A program made the position numbers and the translations under genes. Shown here piece by piece: positions 16,002-23,713 of a stretch of DNA of 34,814 nt. The notes below the pieces were generated by a model. That model searched no databases and was not told the DNA's origin. It worked only from the letters and a program-made list of their open reading frames with translations. The stretch is from assembly GCA_017446025.1 (NCBI GenBank), contig JAFSRR010000018.1, positions 1 to 34,814 on the forward strand. The letters are read 5' to 3'. This DNA comes from Bacteroidales bacterium (GTDB lineage: Bacteria; Bacteroidota; Bacteroidia; Bacteroidales; UBA1402). The stretch's first letter is position 1, and every line of letters starts with the position of its first letter.

Positions 16002-17171
16002 ATGCAAGCCGAAACCTTCGAGATGATCGCCAAGACCCTGCAAGGCTTGGAAGAAGTCCTGGCCAGGGAAATTGTGGAGCTGGGCGGAGACGACGTGGAA
16101 ATCGGCCGCCGCTCGGTGTTTTTCCGCGGCGACCAGCGACTCATGTACAAGGCCAACCTGCACCTTCGCACCGCCCTGCGCATCCTCAAACCCGTGGCCG
16201 CCTTCGATGCCAAAAACGCCGACGAAATCTATGAGCACCTGCGTCGTTTCGACTGGAAGGGCTATTTCGGCCTGGAGCAGACCTTCACGGTCGATACGGT
16301 GGTGTATTCCGAACATTTCCACCACTCGCAGTTCCTCACCTACCGGGTCAAGGACGCCATCGCCGACAGTTTCAACGAAAAATACGGCCGGCGCCCCTCG
16401 GTCAGGCTCACCCGGCCCGACATCTACATCCACCTGCATGTGTCGCACAACCATTGCACCCTGTGCATGGACAGTTCCGGCGAGTCGCTCCACAAGCGCG
16501 GCTACCGCGACGAGCAGACCGAAGCCCCGCTCAGCGAAGTGTTGGCCGCCGGCATGCTGCTGCTGGCCGGCTGGGACGGGCAGACCAATTTTATCGACCC
16601 CATGTGCGGCAGCGGCACCCTGCCCATCGAGGCTGCCCTGATCGCCCTGAACATCCCGCCGGGCATCTACCGCAAGGAGTTTGCCTTCCAGAAATGGAAA
16701 GACTACGACCGGGAGCTGTTCGACGAACTCTACGACGAGGACACCCAGCGCGAGTTCAAATACAAGATCTACGGCTCGGACATTTCCAAGCAGGCCATCG
16801 CCATTGCCGAGAGGAATGTCCGCAGCGCCGGACTCACCAAATATATCCATCTGAAGGCCAAACCCATCCAAGAGATCGTCACCACCGTCGGCCCGGGCGG
16901 CCTGCTGGTGACCAATCCGCCCTATGGGGAGCGCCTCCGCCCCGAAAACCTCTACCAGCTCTACGAAGACCTGGGCGAGCGGCTCAAACACGTGTTCACG
17001 GGCTATACGGCCTGGGTGCTGAGCCAAAGGCGCGAGTGTTTCGACCACATCGGCCTGCGCCATTCGGCCCGCATTCCGCTGATGAACGGCAACCTTGAAT
17101 GTGAATTCCGCAAATACGAGATTTTCAGCGGCAAGATGGATGGTTACAAATCCCGACACCGCAACGACTGA
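16002..17171 (+). CDS. THUMP-domain rRNA guanine-N2 methyltransferase (RlmL N-terminal-domain type)
   Basis: SAM-dependent methyltransferase, probably making m2G in 23S rRNA. The 389-aa protein has an N-terminal ferredoxin-like/THUMP region (about 8-155), then a Rossmann domain with SAM motif FIDPMCGSGTLPIEAAL (197-213), YGSDISKQAI and the catalytic NPPYGERL (305-312). This is the one-enzyme (RlmL-NTD/YcbY-N) form without the fused RlmK C-terminal domain. The substrate position G2445 is inferred from E. coli. Between epsC and the RNase H gene in an apparent operon; the RNase H ATG follows 4 bp after the stop. Confidence 0.9.
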   Translation: MQAETFEMIAKTLQGLEEVLAREIVELGGDDVEIGRRSVFFRGDQRLMYKANLHLRTALRILKPVAAFDAKNADEIYEHLRRFDWKGYFGLEQTFTVDTVVYSEHFHHSQFLTYRVKDAIADSFNEKYGRRPSVRLTRPDIYIHLHVSHNHCTLCMDSSGESLHKRGYRDEQTEAPLSEVLAAGMLLLAGWDGQTNFIDPMCGSGTLPIEAALIALNIPPGIYRKEFAFQKWKDYDRELFDELYDEDTQREFKYKIYGSDISKQAIAIAERNVRSAGLTKYIHLKAKPIQEIVTTVGPGGLLVTNPPYGERLRPENLYQLYEDLGERLKHVFTGYTAWVLSQRRECFDHIGLRHSARIPLMNGNLECEFRKYEIFSGKMDGYKSRHRND

Positions 17172-17175
17172 GCAG

Positions 17176-17814
17176 ATGGCAAAGAAAAACCAGTTCTATG
17201 TGGTCTGGGTTGGACGCCAGCCAGGCATCTACCCCTCCTGGGACAGTTGCCACGCGCAGGTCGACCAGTTTGAAGGCGCCCGCTATATGGGATTTCCCAC
17301 CCGGGAGGCCGCCCAGGAAGCTTATGCCGGCGGCTGGCAGCAAGCCTATGCAGCCCATCGGCAGGCCCAGGGCCAAGCCAGCCCGTCGAAGAGTGCGTCG
17401 CCCCGTCCCACCGGCGAGTTTCTGGCCGTGGATGCCGCCTGCAGCGGCAATCCCGGGCTGATGGAATACCGGGGTGTCTATCTGCCGGCCGGCAACGTGG
17501 TCTTCCACCGCGGTCCCTGGACAGACGGCACCAACAACATCGGCGAGTTCCTGGCCATCGTCCATGTCCTGGCCCTGCAGACCGAAAAAGGCACCCGCCT
17601 GCCTGTCTATTCAGACAGCGCCAACGCCCTGCTGTGGGTCAGGAAAAAGAAGTGCGGCACCCGGCTGGCCCACACCGGCCGCAACGAACAGCTCTTCGAC
17701 ATGATCGCCCGGGCCGAAAGGTGGCTCGAAACGCACGACTACAGTGCCATCCCCCTGCACAAATGGGATACGTCCAACTGGGGTGAGATCCCTGCCGACT
17801 TCGGCCGGAAATAA
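17176..17814 (+). CDS. Ribonuclease H with viroplasmin-type N-terminal domain
   Basis: Cleaves RNA in RNA:DNA hybrids. The 212-aa protein begins with a hybrid-binding (caulimovirus viroplasmin) domain: QFYVVWVGRQPGIYPSWD, then FEGARYMGFPTREAAQEAY (6-50). A Ser/Pro/Ala linker (about 65-79) leads to the RNase HI fold with Asp86 (VDAACSGNPG), Glu124 (NNIGEFLA), Asp147 (YSDSANALLW) and a final Asp at 198 or 208 as catalytic residues. The ATG at 17176 was chosen: it gives the hybrid-binding domain at the very N terminus, 4 bp after the upstream stop; the frame continues upstream inside the methyltransferase gene. Convergent with xerD, 12 bp away. Confidence 0.92.
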   Translation: MAKKNQFYVVWVGRQPGIYPSWDSCHAQVDQFEGARYMGFPTREAAQEAYAGGWQQAYAAHRQAQGQASPSKSASPRPTGEFLAVDAACSGNPGLMEYRGVYLPAGNVVFHRGPWTDGTNNIGEFLAIVHVLALQTEKGTRLPVYSDSANALLWVRKKKCGTRLAHTGRNEQLFDMIARAERWLETHDYSAIPLHKWDTSNWGEIPADFGRK

Positions 17815-17826
17815 TCCCTCCTTTTT

Positions 17827-18726
17827 TTATTGGTGCTTGCGATTTCGCGGCAGATAATCCAGGATCTGCTGCTTGAGGAAGTGTTTGTCGATGTGGGTGT
17901 AGATTTCGGTGGTCTGGATGCTCTCGTGGCCCAGCACCTGCTGGATGACCCGCAAGTTGGCCCCGCCTTCGAGCAGATGGGTGGCAAAACTGTGCCGGAA
18001 AGTGTGCGGGCTGATGTTTTTCTGTATGCCGGCCTCGGCGGCCAGCTGTTTGATGATTTTGAACACCATCGACCGGGTCAGGGCAGCCCCGCGCCGGTTG
18101 AGGAAAACGTAGTCTTCTTGCCCCCGTTTGATATCGAGTTTGCTGCGATCGTGCATCCACAGCCCGATTTCATGGATGGCCGAAGCGGCGATAGGCACCA
18201 GTCGCTGCTTGCTGCCCTTGCCCTCGACCAGGATATATTCCTCGTCGAAATAACAGCGCGACAGTTTGAGCGACACCAGTTCCGACACCCGCAGACCGCA
18301 ACTGTACAGTGTCTCCAGCATGGCCCGGTTGCGCTGGCCTTCGGGGCGGCTGCGGTCGATGCAGCCGATGATGGCGTCGATTTCCCGGACCGACAGCACC
18401 TCGGGCAGATGCCTTCCCAGCCGGGGCGTTTCGACAAGGCTCATCGGGCTGACTTTCAGGTAGCCGTCCATCACCAGGAAACCGTAGAACGAGCGCAGGC
18501 CGGAGATGATGCGGGCCTGTGAGCGGGCACTGATGCCGATGTCGCGCAAATCGCAGAGGAACGCTTCGATTTCCTCACGCGTCAAATCGGCCAAAGGGCG
18601 GTCGCCGGCGTAATCGGAGAGTTTGTGCAAATCCTCCAGATAGGCCGCCACGGTGTTCTCCGACAGGGATTTCTCCAACCTCAGGTAGTTGGTGTATTTT
18701 TTCATCCACTGTTTGCTCTCAGCCAT
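17827..18726 (-). CDS. xerD: Tyrosine recombinase XerD
   Basis: Resolves chromosome dimers at dif at the septum with XerC. The 299-aa protein has the N-terminal SAM-like core-binding domain (about 5-90) and the catalytic domain with Arg146 (CGLRVSEL), Lys170/173 (VEGKGSKQR), His241 and Arg244 (HTFRHSFATHLLEGG), His267 (LGHESIQTTEIYTH) and nucleophile Tyr276. Full-length and intact, at a housekeeping location without attachment-site duplications, so it is the cellular recombinase rather than a phage integrase. The ATG at 18726 is the family start; the frame stays open far upstream through aroQ as antisense. XerC versus XerD is hard to separate by eye; the Bacteroidetes context of aroQ next door favours XerD. 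Confidence 0.9.
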   Translation of the reverse strand: MAESKQWMKKYTNYLRLEKSLSENTVAAYLEDLHKLSDYAGDRPLADLTREEIEAFLCDLRDIGISARSQARIISGLRSFYGFLVMDGYLKVSPMSLVETPRLGRHLPEVLSVREIDAIIGCIDRSRPEGQRNRAMLETLYSCGLRVSELVSLKLSRCYFDEEYILVEGKGSKQRLVPIAASAIHEIGLWMHDRSKLDIKRGQEDYVFLNRRGAALTRSMVFKIIKQLAAEAGIQKNISPHTFRHSFATHLLEGGANLRVIQQVLGHESIQTTEIYTHIDKHFLKQQILDYLPRNRKHQ

Positions 18727-18742
18727 TTTTGTTATACCTTTG
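18712..18742 (+). promoter_or_regulatory. Promoter of the aroQ operon
   Basis: TTTG (18712-18715), 19 bp, TACCTTTG (18735-18742): full consensus. The -33 box lies in the first codons of xerD. Predicted start near 18749, leader about 29 nt. Confidence 0.68.
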
Positions 18743-18760
18743 TCTATTATTATGTAGAGG

Positions 18761-18768
18761 CAAAAATA
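18761..18768 (-). promoter_or_regulatory. Probable -7 box of xerD
   Basis: Minus-strand TATTTTTG matches TAnnTTTG, 35 bp before the xerD start. No TTTG is seen at the usual spacing. Confidence 0.4.
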
Positions 18769-18777
18769 AGCATTTTC

Positions 18778-19203
18778 ATGAAAATTGTCATCATCAACGG
18801 ACCCAATCTGAACCTGCTGGGCAAAAGGGAGCCCGGCATCTATGGAAGCACTCCGTTCGAAGACTTCTTCGACACCCTCCGAAAGGAATACCCGGCCGTA
18901 GAGCTCGAATACCGCCAGTCCAACCACGAAGGGACGCTCATCGATTGGATCCAGCAATATGGCTTCGAATGCGACGGCATCCTGTTGAATGCCGGGGGCT
19001 ACACCCACACCTCCATTGCCCTGGGCGATGCCATCCGGGCCGTCACGGCACCGGTCATCGAAGTGCATATTTCCGATATCTACCAGCGGGAATCCTTCCG
19101 TCATGTGTCCATGATCAAGGAGGCCTGCGTCAAAAGCATCGTCGGCCATGGGCTGGATTCCTACCGCCGGGGCATCGAAGCCATTCTCCATCACGATTTC
19201 TGA
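18778..19203 (+). CDS. aroQ: 3-dehydroquinate dehydratase, type II
   Basis: Third step of the shikimate pathway (3-dehydroquinate to 3-dehydroshikimate), cytoplasmic dodecamer. The 141-aa protein has NGPNLNLLGKREPGIYG (7-23) with catalytic Tyr22, NAGGYTHTS (71-79), and the second active-site block EVHISDIYQRESFRH with catalytic His97. The usual form of that last block is HISN-x-x-x-RE-x-FR; here residue 100 is Asp instead of Asn, a small departure. Start at the family-conserved MKIVIINGPN, 29 nt after the predicted transcription start. First gene of a five-gene plus-strand run. Confidence 0.94.
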   Translation: MKIVIINGPNLNLLGKREPGIYGSTPFEDFFDTLRKEYPAVELEYRQSNHEGTLIDWIQQYGFECDGILLNAGGYTHTSIALGDAIRAVTAPVIEVHISDIYQRESFRHVSMIKEACVKSIVGHGLDSYRRGIEAILHHDF

Positions 19204-19209
19204 CCACTC

Positions 19210-19842
19210 ATGGACGAAGCCCTCGAAGCCTACCTCTGCCGGCATTGCGAGCCGGAACCCGAGCTCCTGCAAGAGCTTCGGCGCGATACCTACGTCCATT
19301 TTCTCAACCCGCGCATGGTATCGGGCCATCTGCAAGGCCGCCTGCTGGTGATGCTCTGCCGCATGCTGCATCCCCGGCGGGTGCTGGAACTGGGCACTTT
19401 CACGGGCTACGCCACCCTCTGCCTGGCCGAAGGCACCGCAGAAGAGGCGGAAATCCATTCCATCGAGCACAACGACGAGTTGGAAGACCACCTCAAGAAA
19501 TGGTTCGCCCGCTCGCCCTACGGCCACAAGATCCGGATGCATTTCGGCGAGGCCGAGACCCTGATTCCCCAAATGGAGGGCAGCTTCGACCTGGTGTTCC
19601 TCGATGTGGACAAACGCCATTACAAAGCCTGCTACGAGCTGGCTTTGGACAAGATGCCCGCCGGCGGTTTCATGCTGGCCGACAACACCCTTTGGAACGG
19701 GAAAATGCTCGAACAGATCGAGCCGGCCGATTGCCAGGCCCTTGCAGTTTCCGATTTTAACGACTATCTTGCCGCCGATCCCCGGGTCGAGAAGTTCATC
19801 CTCCCTGTCCGGGACGGCCTCACCATCATCAGAAAAAAATAA
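19210..19842 (+). CDS. SAM-dependent O-methyltransferase (COMT/TrmR-like family 3)
   Basis: Class I methyltransferase of 210 aa. Visible motifs: SAM-binding VLELGTFTGYATLCLAEG (58-75), acidic IHSIEHNDELE, metal-site FDLVFLDVDKRHY, and ADNTLWNGK which carries further metal/active-site residues. The layout is that of the cation-dependent O-methyltransferases that include bacterial TrmR (tRNA 5-hydroxyuridine methylation). The translation-related neighbour rbfA makes a tRNA role possible, but small-molecule substrates are not excluded. Starts 6 bp after aroQ. Confidence 0.85.
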   Translation: MDEALEAYLCRHCEPEPELLQELRRDTYVHFLNPRMVSGHLQGRLLVMLCRMLHPRRVLELGTFTGYATLCLAEGTAEEAEIHSIEHNDELEDHLKKWFARSPYGHKIRMHFGEAETLIPQMEGSFDLVFLDVDKRHYKACYELALDKMPAGGFMLADNTLWNGKMLEQIEPADCQALAVSDFNDYLAADPRVEKFILPVRDGLTIIRKK

Positions 19843-19849
19843 CCGCCCT

Positions 19850-20185
19850 ATGGAAACCACCAGACAAAACAAAATAAGCCGCCTGCTGCAGAAAGAACTC
19901 AGCGAAGTGTTCCTGTCGGAGACCCGGAAAATGCCGGGGGTCATGGTCAGCGTCAGCGTGGTCCGCGTCAGTTCCGATCTGAGCATCGCCCGGGCCTACC
20001 TGAGCATCTTCCCCACCGCCCGGGCTGAAGAGATCCTCAAGAACATCCAGGACAATGCCAAGGCCATCCGCTATGAGATGGCCCAGCGGGTCCGCTTCCA
20101 GCTGCGCAAAATGCCCGAGCTGAGCTTTTTCATCGACGACTCCCTCGACTACGCCGAACGCATCGACTCCCTGCTCAAACAATGA
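19850..20185 (+). CDS. rbfA: Ribosome-binding factor A
   Basis: Binds the 30S precursor and helps 16S rRNA 5'-end maturation, including at low temperature. The 111-aa protein starts METTRQNKISRLLQKELSE and has the KH-type fold with VSVVRVSSDLSIARAYLSIF (37-56) and RVRFQLRKMPELSFFIDDSL near the end. The ATG at 19850 was chosen as the family start, 7 bp after the methyltransferase stop; the frame is open further upstream. The stop overlaps the next ATG by 4 bp. Confidence 0.93.
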   Translation: METTRQNKISRLLQKELSEVFLSETRKMPGVMVSVSVVRVSSDLSIARAYLSIFPTARAEEILKNIQDNAKAIRYEMAQRVRFQLRKMPELSFFIDDSLDYAERIDSLLKQ

Positions 20186-21411
20186 ACCTTCCCCTGCATA
20201 TTGCCGGCCGCTACCTGCTGTCGAAGAAATCGCACAACGCCATCAACCTGGTCTCGCTGGTATCGGTATTGGGAGTGGCCGCCGCCACCCTGGCCCTGGT
20301 CTGCACCCTGTCGGCCTTCAACGGCTTCCAGGGACTGATCGGCACCCTCTACGGCAATTTCGACCCCGACCTCAAGATCAGCGCGGTCCAGGGCAAGAGT
20401 TTCCACACCGGCACCCAGGCCTTCGACCGTGTCAGACAGTTGCCAGGAGTGGCCGTATGCTGCGAAAGCATCGAGGAAAACGTGCTGGTCCGCTACAAGG
20501 ACAGCCAGACCAGCGCCGTGTTGAAAGGTGTTGCGGCCTCCTTCGACAGCCTGACCAGCATCCGTGACTGCCTGCGGGCCGGTTCGTTCAAACTCAATGA
20601 CGAAGGGATCGATTTCGCCACCATTGGGGCCGGACTGGCCGCCACGCTGGGCACAGGCTACTCCTTCATCGATCCCATCATGATCTACGCGCCAAGGCGC
20701 AAAGGCACGGTGAGCCTGATTAATCCGGCCGCCTCGTTCAAAGCCGTCCCGATTCTGCTCACGGGGGCTTTCGCCATCGGCCAGCCCGAATACGACGACC
20801 AGCGCATGATCGTGCCCCTGGCCTTCGCCCGGCAACTGCTTGAATACAGCGATGACGAAGTCAGCTGCGTCGAGATCAAGGTGGCCCGCAAAGCCGAATT
20901 GAAAACCGTCAAGAAACAGATACGCGAGATCCTGGGCCAAGGCTACCGGGTGGAAGACCTGCACGAGCAGAAAGCCGAATTCTACCGCATCAACCGGATG
21001 GAAAAATGGATCACCTACCTGATGCTCTGTTTTATCCTGATCATCGCCCTGTTCAATGTCATCGGCTCGCTGTCGATGCTCATACTGGAAAAGAAGGAGG
21101 ATGCCGGCATCCTGGCCAAACTGGGTGCCGACGGGCGGCTCATCCGACGGGTGTTCCTCTACGAAGGCTGGCTCATCGCCCTGAGCGGCGCCGTGCTGGG
21201 CATCGTCCTGGGGGCGGCGCTGTGCCTGTTGCAACAGCGCTACGGCTGGCTCAAGCTGGGCGACGGCAACTTCATAGTATCGGCCTATCCCGTCGCTCTC
21301 AAGCCGGGCGACCTGCTGCTCGTCCTGGTCACCGTGCTCACTGTCAGCCTGCCGTCGGTCTGGTGGCCCGTCCACTATATTTTCTCTGGAAATGAGCCGT
21401 CGGAGTCTTGA
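20182..21411 (+). CDS. LolC/LolE-type lipoprotein-release ABC transporter permease
   Basis: Inner-membrane permease of the FtsX/MacB superfamily that extracts lipoproteins with LolD. The 409-aa protein has one N-terminal helix (21-46), a large periplasmic domain (about 47-270), and three C-terminal helices (about 277-302, 326-350, 376-396). The segment EKKEDAGILAKLGADGR between helices 2 and 3 is the LolC/E coupling motif region. A matching ATPase gene lies at 27927-28580, 6.5 kb away on the other strand. ATGA overlap with rbfA and a 20-bp overlap with the protease gene. Confidence 0.9.
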   Translation: MNLPLHIAGRYLLSKKSHNAINLVSLVSVLGVAAATLALVCTLSAFNGFQGLIGTLYGNFDPDLKISAVQGKSFHTGTQAFDRVRQLPGVAVCCESIEENVLVRYKDSQTSAVLKGVAASFDSLTSIRDCLRAGSFKLNDEGIDFATIGAGLAATLGTGYSFIDPIMIYAPRRKGTVSLINPAASFKAVPILLTGAFAIGQPEYDDQRMIVPLAFARQLLEYSDDEVSCVEIKVARKAELKTVKKQIREILGQGYRVEDLHEQKAEFYRINRMEKWITYLMLCFILIIALFNVIGSLSMLILEKKEDAGILAKLGADGRLIRRVFLYEGWLIALSGAVLGIVLGAALCLLQQRYGWLKLGDGNFIVSAYPVALKPGDLLLVLVTVLTVSLPSVWWPVHYIFSGNEPSES

Positions 21412-23596
21412 CATATGGCTCCTGCTCGGTCTGCTGCTTCCCCTGCCTTTGCAGGCCCAACCTTCCCGGGGCGGACAACCCCTGCCCACCCGGCTGCAGG
21501 GTGTCACGACTCGTTGCATCGACCCCTACGGCATAGAGCTGCCCGCTTTCAACGTGGATTCCGTCCTATATGAGGATTCCCTCTATGCCAATTCCCATGG
21601 CCCGCTGCACTTCGCCCACAAGATTCCGGTCAACATCAATCCCGACAACGCCGGCGAGACGCAATACCTGGCCGACGGCACCAAGGTCTGGCGGGTGAAG
21701 ATCCGCTCGAAAGGGGCCTTTTCCCTGAATGTGATCTTCGACCGCTTCAGGCTGCCGCCCGGTGCCAAGGTCTTTCTGTACAATCCCGACCGCAGCCGGA
21801 TACTCGGTGCCTACACGGCCGAAAACTGTCCCCAGGGGGAAGACTTTCCCACCTCGCCCGTCGAAGGCGATGAACTGGTCATTGAATACCAGCAGCCGCC
21901 CCGTTGCGAATTTGAAGGGGAACTGCAGATCTATGAGGTCAACCACGACTACCGCGGCCTCAGGGCCGGCCCGCGCTTCGACTATCTCGACCTGCCCTGC
22001 CTGCCCCATGTCTCCTGCGAGAAAGAGCTTGAAACCATCTCCAGAAGCATCTGTCTGCTCATCGTCAACGGAGACACCTACTGCACGGGGGTCCTGCTCA
22101 ACAACACCCTGCAAGACGGACGTCCCTACCTGTTGACCGCCTCCCATTGCCTGGATGGCAATCCCAGTCTGGGCAGACGCACCCTGGTCTATATGAACTA
22201 CCAGAATCCCCGTTGCATGGAGCAGATCCGCGGATCGGAAGAGTTTTCCCTGGCGGGAGGCACCACCCGGGCCCTGTCCGAAGAGATAGACTTCGCCCTG
22301 TTGGAACTCGACCACCTGCCCCCGGCCGATTTCCGTCCCTGGCTGGCCGGCTGGAAACTGTCGCCCGATTCGCTGGCCGATGCCCCTTTCTGCTGCATCC
22401 ATCACCCCTATGGCGAAGGCAAACGCTACTGCCTGGAACTGGACAGCATCGAAAAAAGCGACTGGGCATGGCCCGACGACATTGAGCCGGGCAACCACTG
22501 GCGCGTGCGGCACTGGGAGACGGGACACACCTGGATCGGGTCGTCGGGTGCGCCGCTTTTCAACAAGGACCGTCAGGTCGTCGGCACGCTCACGGGCGGA
22601 GATTCGGGAGGCAGCACCGGTTGTGCCGAATATACGGCCGGTGACTATTTTTCGCGGTTCGACCAAGCCTGGGACCATTATCCCACGCCCAACAAGCAAC
22701 TCAAATACTGGCTCGATCCGGGCAACACCCAACAGACAGAAATTGAAGGCCTCGATCCCTGGGCCGCACGACACGCCGTCCGCCTGAGCCACATCGGTGA
22801 CGAGGATTCCATCGGAAGTTTCAAACTGCCCGGCTACGGCTACCTGATGGGACACAACAGCGAACGCCGGTCATACTACGCCGAAAGTTTCTTTACCGAC
22901 AGCAACGTCGTCGTGCACGGCATCTACCTGATGCCTGTGCGGGGCACCAACCGGCAGCCCATCGTGGTGCAGATACTCGATGGCGACCATCCCGAAACCG
23001 TCCTGGCCGAAAAAACACTGAAACTCTCGTCGGTGGACTACCACAATCGTCAATTCAACTATTTGGAGAAAAATGATTTTGCCGGCAAGGAAAACTATCT
23101 ACGCCTGGACACGGCCGTGGCCGTAGGCACCCACTGGATGGTGGCCTGCCGCCTGTTCTACCCGACCCCGGGATCATCGGCCGAAGCCGACACTTTTGCC
23201 CTGTATGGTTCGGCCACCCCGCGCAACCGGGCCTGGTTCTTCGACGAGGAATGGCGGCCCTTCACCCGCTCGACAGCCTATCCCAGGGCCATGTCACTCT
23301 GGGTGGAGCCCGTCGTTTCCACCTCCCGCGACGGGTCGGCGCCGATGCCTTTGCCGGTGACGGAAATCAAGACGGCCTACTCGCCCTCTTCGCGGCTGCT
23401 GTATTTCCAACTGCCGTCCGACTGGCATCGCACAGTCAATATCGAAATCCTGGATGTCAACGGCAAAAGCGTCTATCACCAGACCAGCTATACATCCCAG
23501 TCGCCTTTTTATGTGCCGGTTTACCTGCGCAGCGGCCTGTACCTGCTGCGCCTCAGCGATGCCTATCATTCTCATTCACAGAAGATTTTCTTCTAA
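21392..23596 (+). CDS. T9SS-secreted trypsin-like serine endopeptidase
   Basis: Predicted secreted protease of 734 aa. It has a signal peptide (about 1-22, LPLPLQAQ end), an N-terminal region (about 45-205) that resembles a propeptide/beta-sandwich, then a chymotrypsin-fold domain with His252 (LTASHC), Asp300 (EIDFALLEL) and Ser385 (WIGSSGAPLF). Many cysteines (CTGV, SHC, PRC, CCIHH, GCAEY) suggest disulfides. It resembles the lysyl-endopeptidase group, but specificity cannot be read. After an ordered stretch (about 460-640) the last 75 residues (RLLYFQLP, VNIEILDVNGKSVY, LRSGLYLLRLS, SQKIFF) form a type IX secretion type A sorting domain. The gene starts inside the permease gene's end, so it rides on the aroQ-rbfA transcript. 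An unusual position for a secreted enzyme. Confidence 0.88.
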   Translation: MSRRSLDIWLLLGLLLPLPLQAQPSRGGQPLPTRLQGVTTRCIDPYGIELPAFNVDSVLYEDSLYANSHGPLHFAHKIPVNINPDNAGETQYLADGTKVWRVKIRSKGAFSLNVIFDRFRLPPGAKVFLYNPDRSRILGAYTAENCPQGEDFPTSPVEGDELVIEYQQPPRCEFEGELQIYEVNHDYRGLRAGPRFDYLDLPCLPHVSCEKELETISRSICLLIVNGDTYCTGVLLNNTLQDGRPYLLTASHCLDGNPSLGRRTLVYMNYQNPRCMEQIRGSEEFSLAGGTTRALSEEIDFALLELDHLPPADFRPWLAGWKLSPDSLADAPFCCIHHPYGEGKRYCLELDSIEKSDWAWPDDIEPGNHWRVRHWETGHTWIGSSGAPLFNKDRQVVGTLTGGDSGGSTGCAEYTAGDYFSRFDQAWDHYPTPNKQLKYWLDPGNTQQTEIEGLDPWAARHAVRLSHIGDEDSIGSFKLPGYGYLMGHNSERRSYYAESFFTDSNVVVHGIYLMPVRGTNRQPIVVQILDGDHPETVLAEKTLKLSSVDYHNRQFNYLEKNDFAGKENYLRLDTAVAVGTHWMVACRLFYPTPGSSAEADTFALYGSATPRNRAWFFDEEWRPFTRSTAYPRAMSLWVEPVVSTSRDGSAPMPLPVTEIKTAYSPSSRLLYFQLPSDWHRTVNIEILDVNGKSVYHQTSYTSQSPFYVPVYLRSGLYLLRLSDAYHSHSQKIFF

Positions 23597-23713
23597 CCCC
23601 CGGACAAGTCGGATTGTGCGAGACAAAAAAAATGTTAAAGTCCTCCCGGCTCGCTCAAAAATTCGTATTTTCGCAACAAATAGAGGATTAATCAATTTTT
23701 AAAAACCAAAGCT

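Noticed and set aside
15111-17159. 682-codon minus-strand open frame opposite the acetyltransferase and methyltransferase
   Set aside because: Shadow of two well-supported genes; composition dominated by Gly, Val, Asp and His.
17827-18726. Phage or mobile-element integrase
   Set aside because: The recombinase is full-length XerD type with no att duplication, cargo genes or composition change around it.
18727-19986. Upstream extension of xerD to a 719-codon frame
   Set aside because: The extension runs antisense through aroQ and the methyltransferase; the conserved XerD start is at 18726 with its own -7 box.
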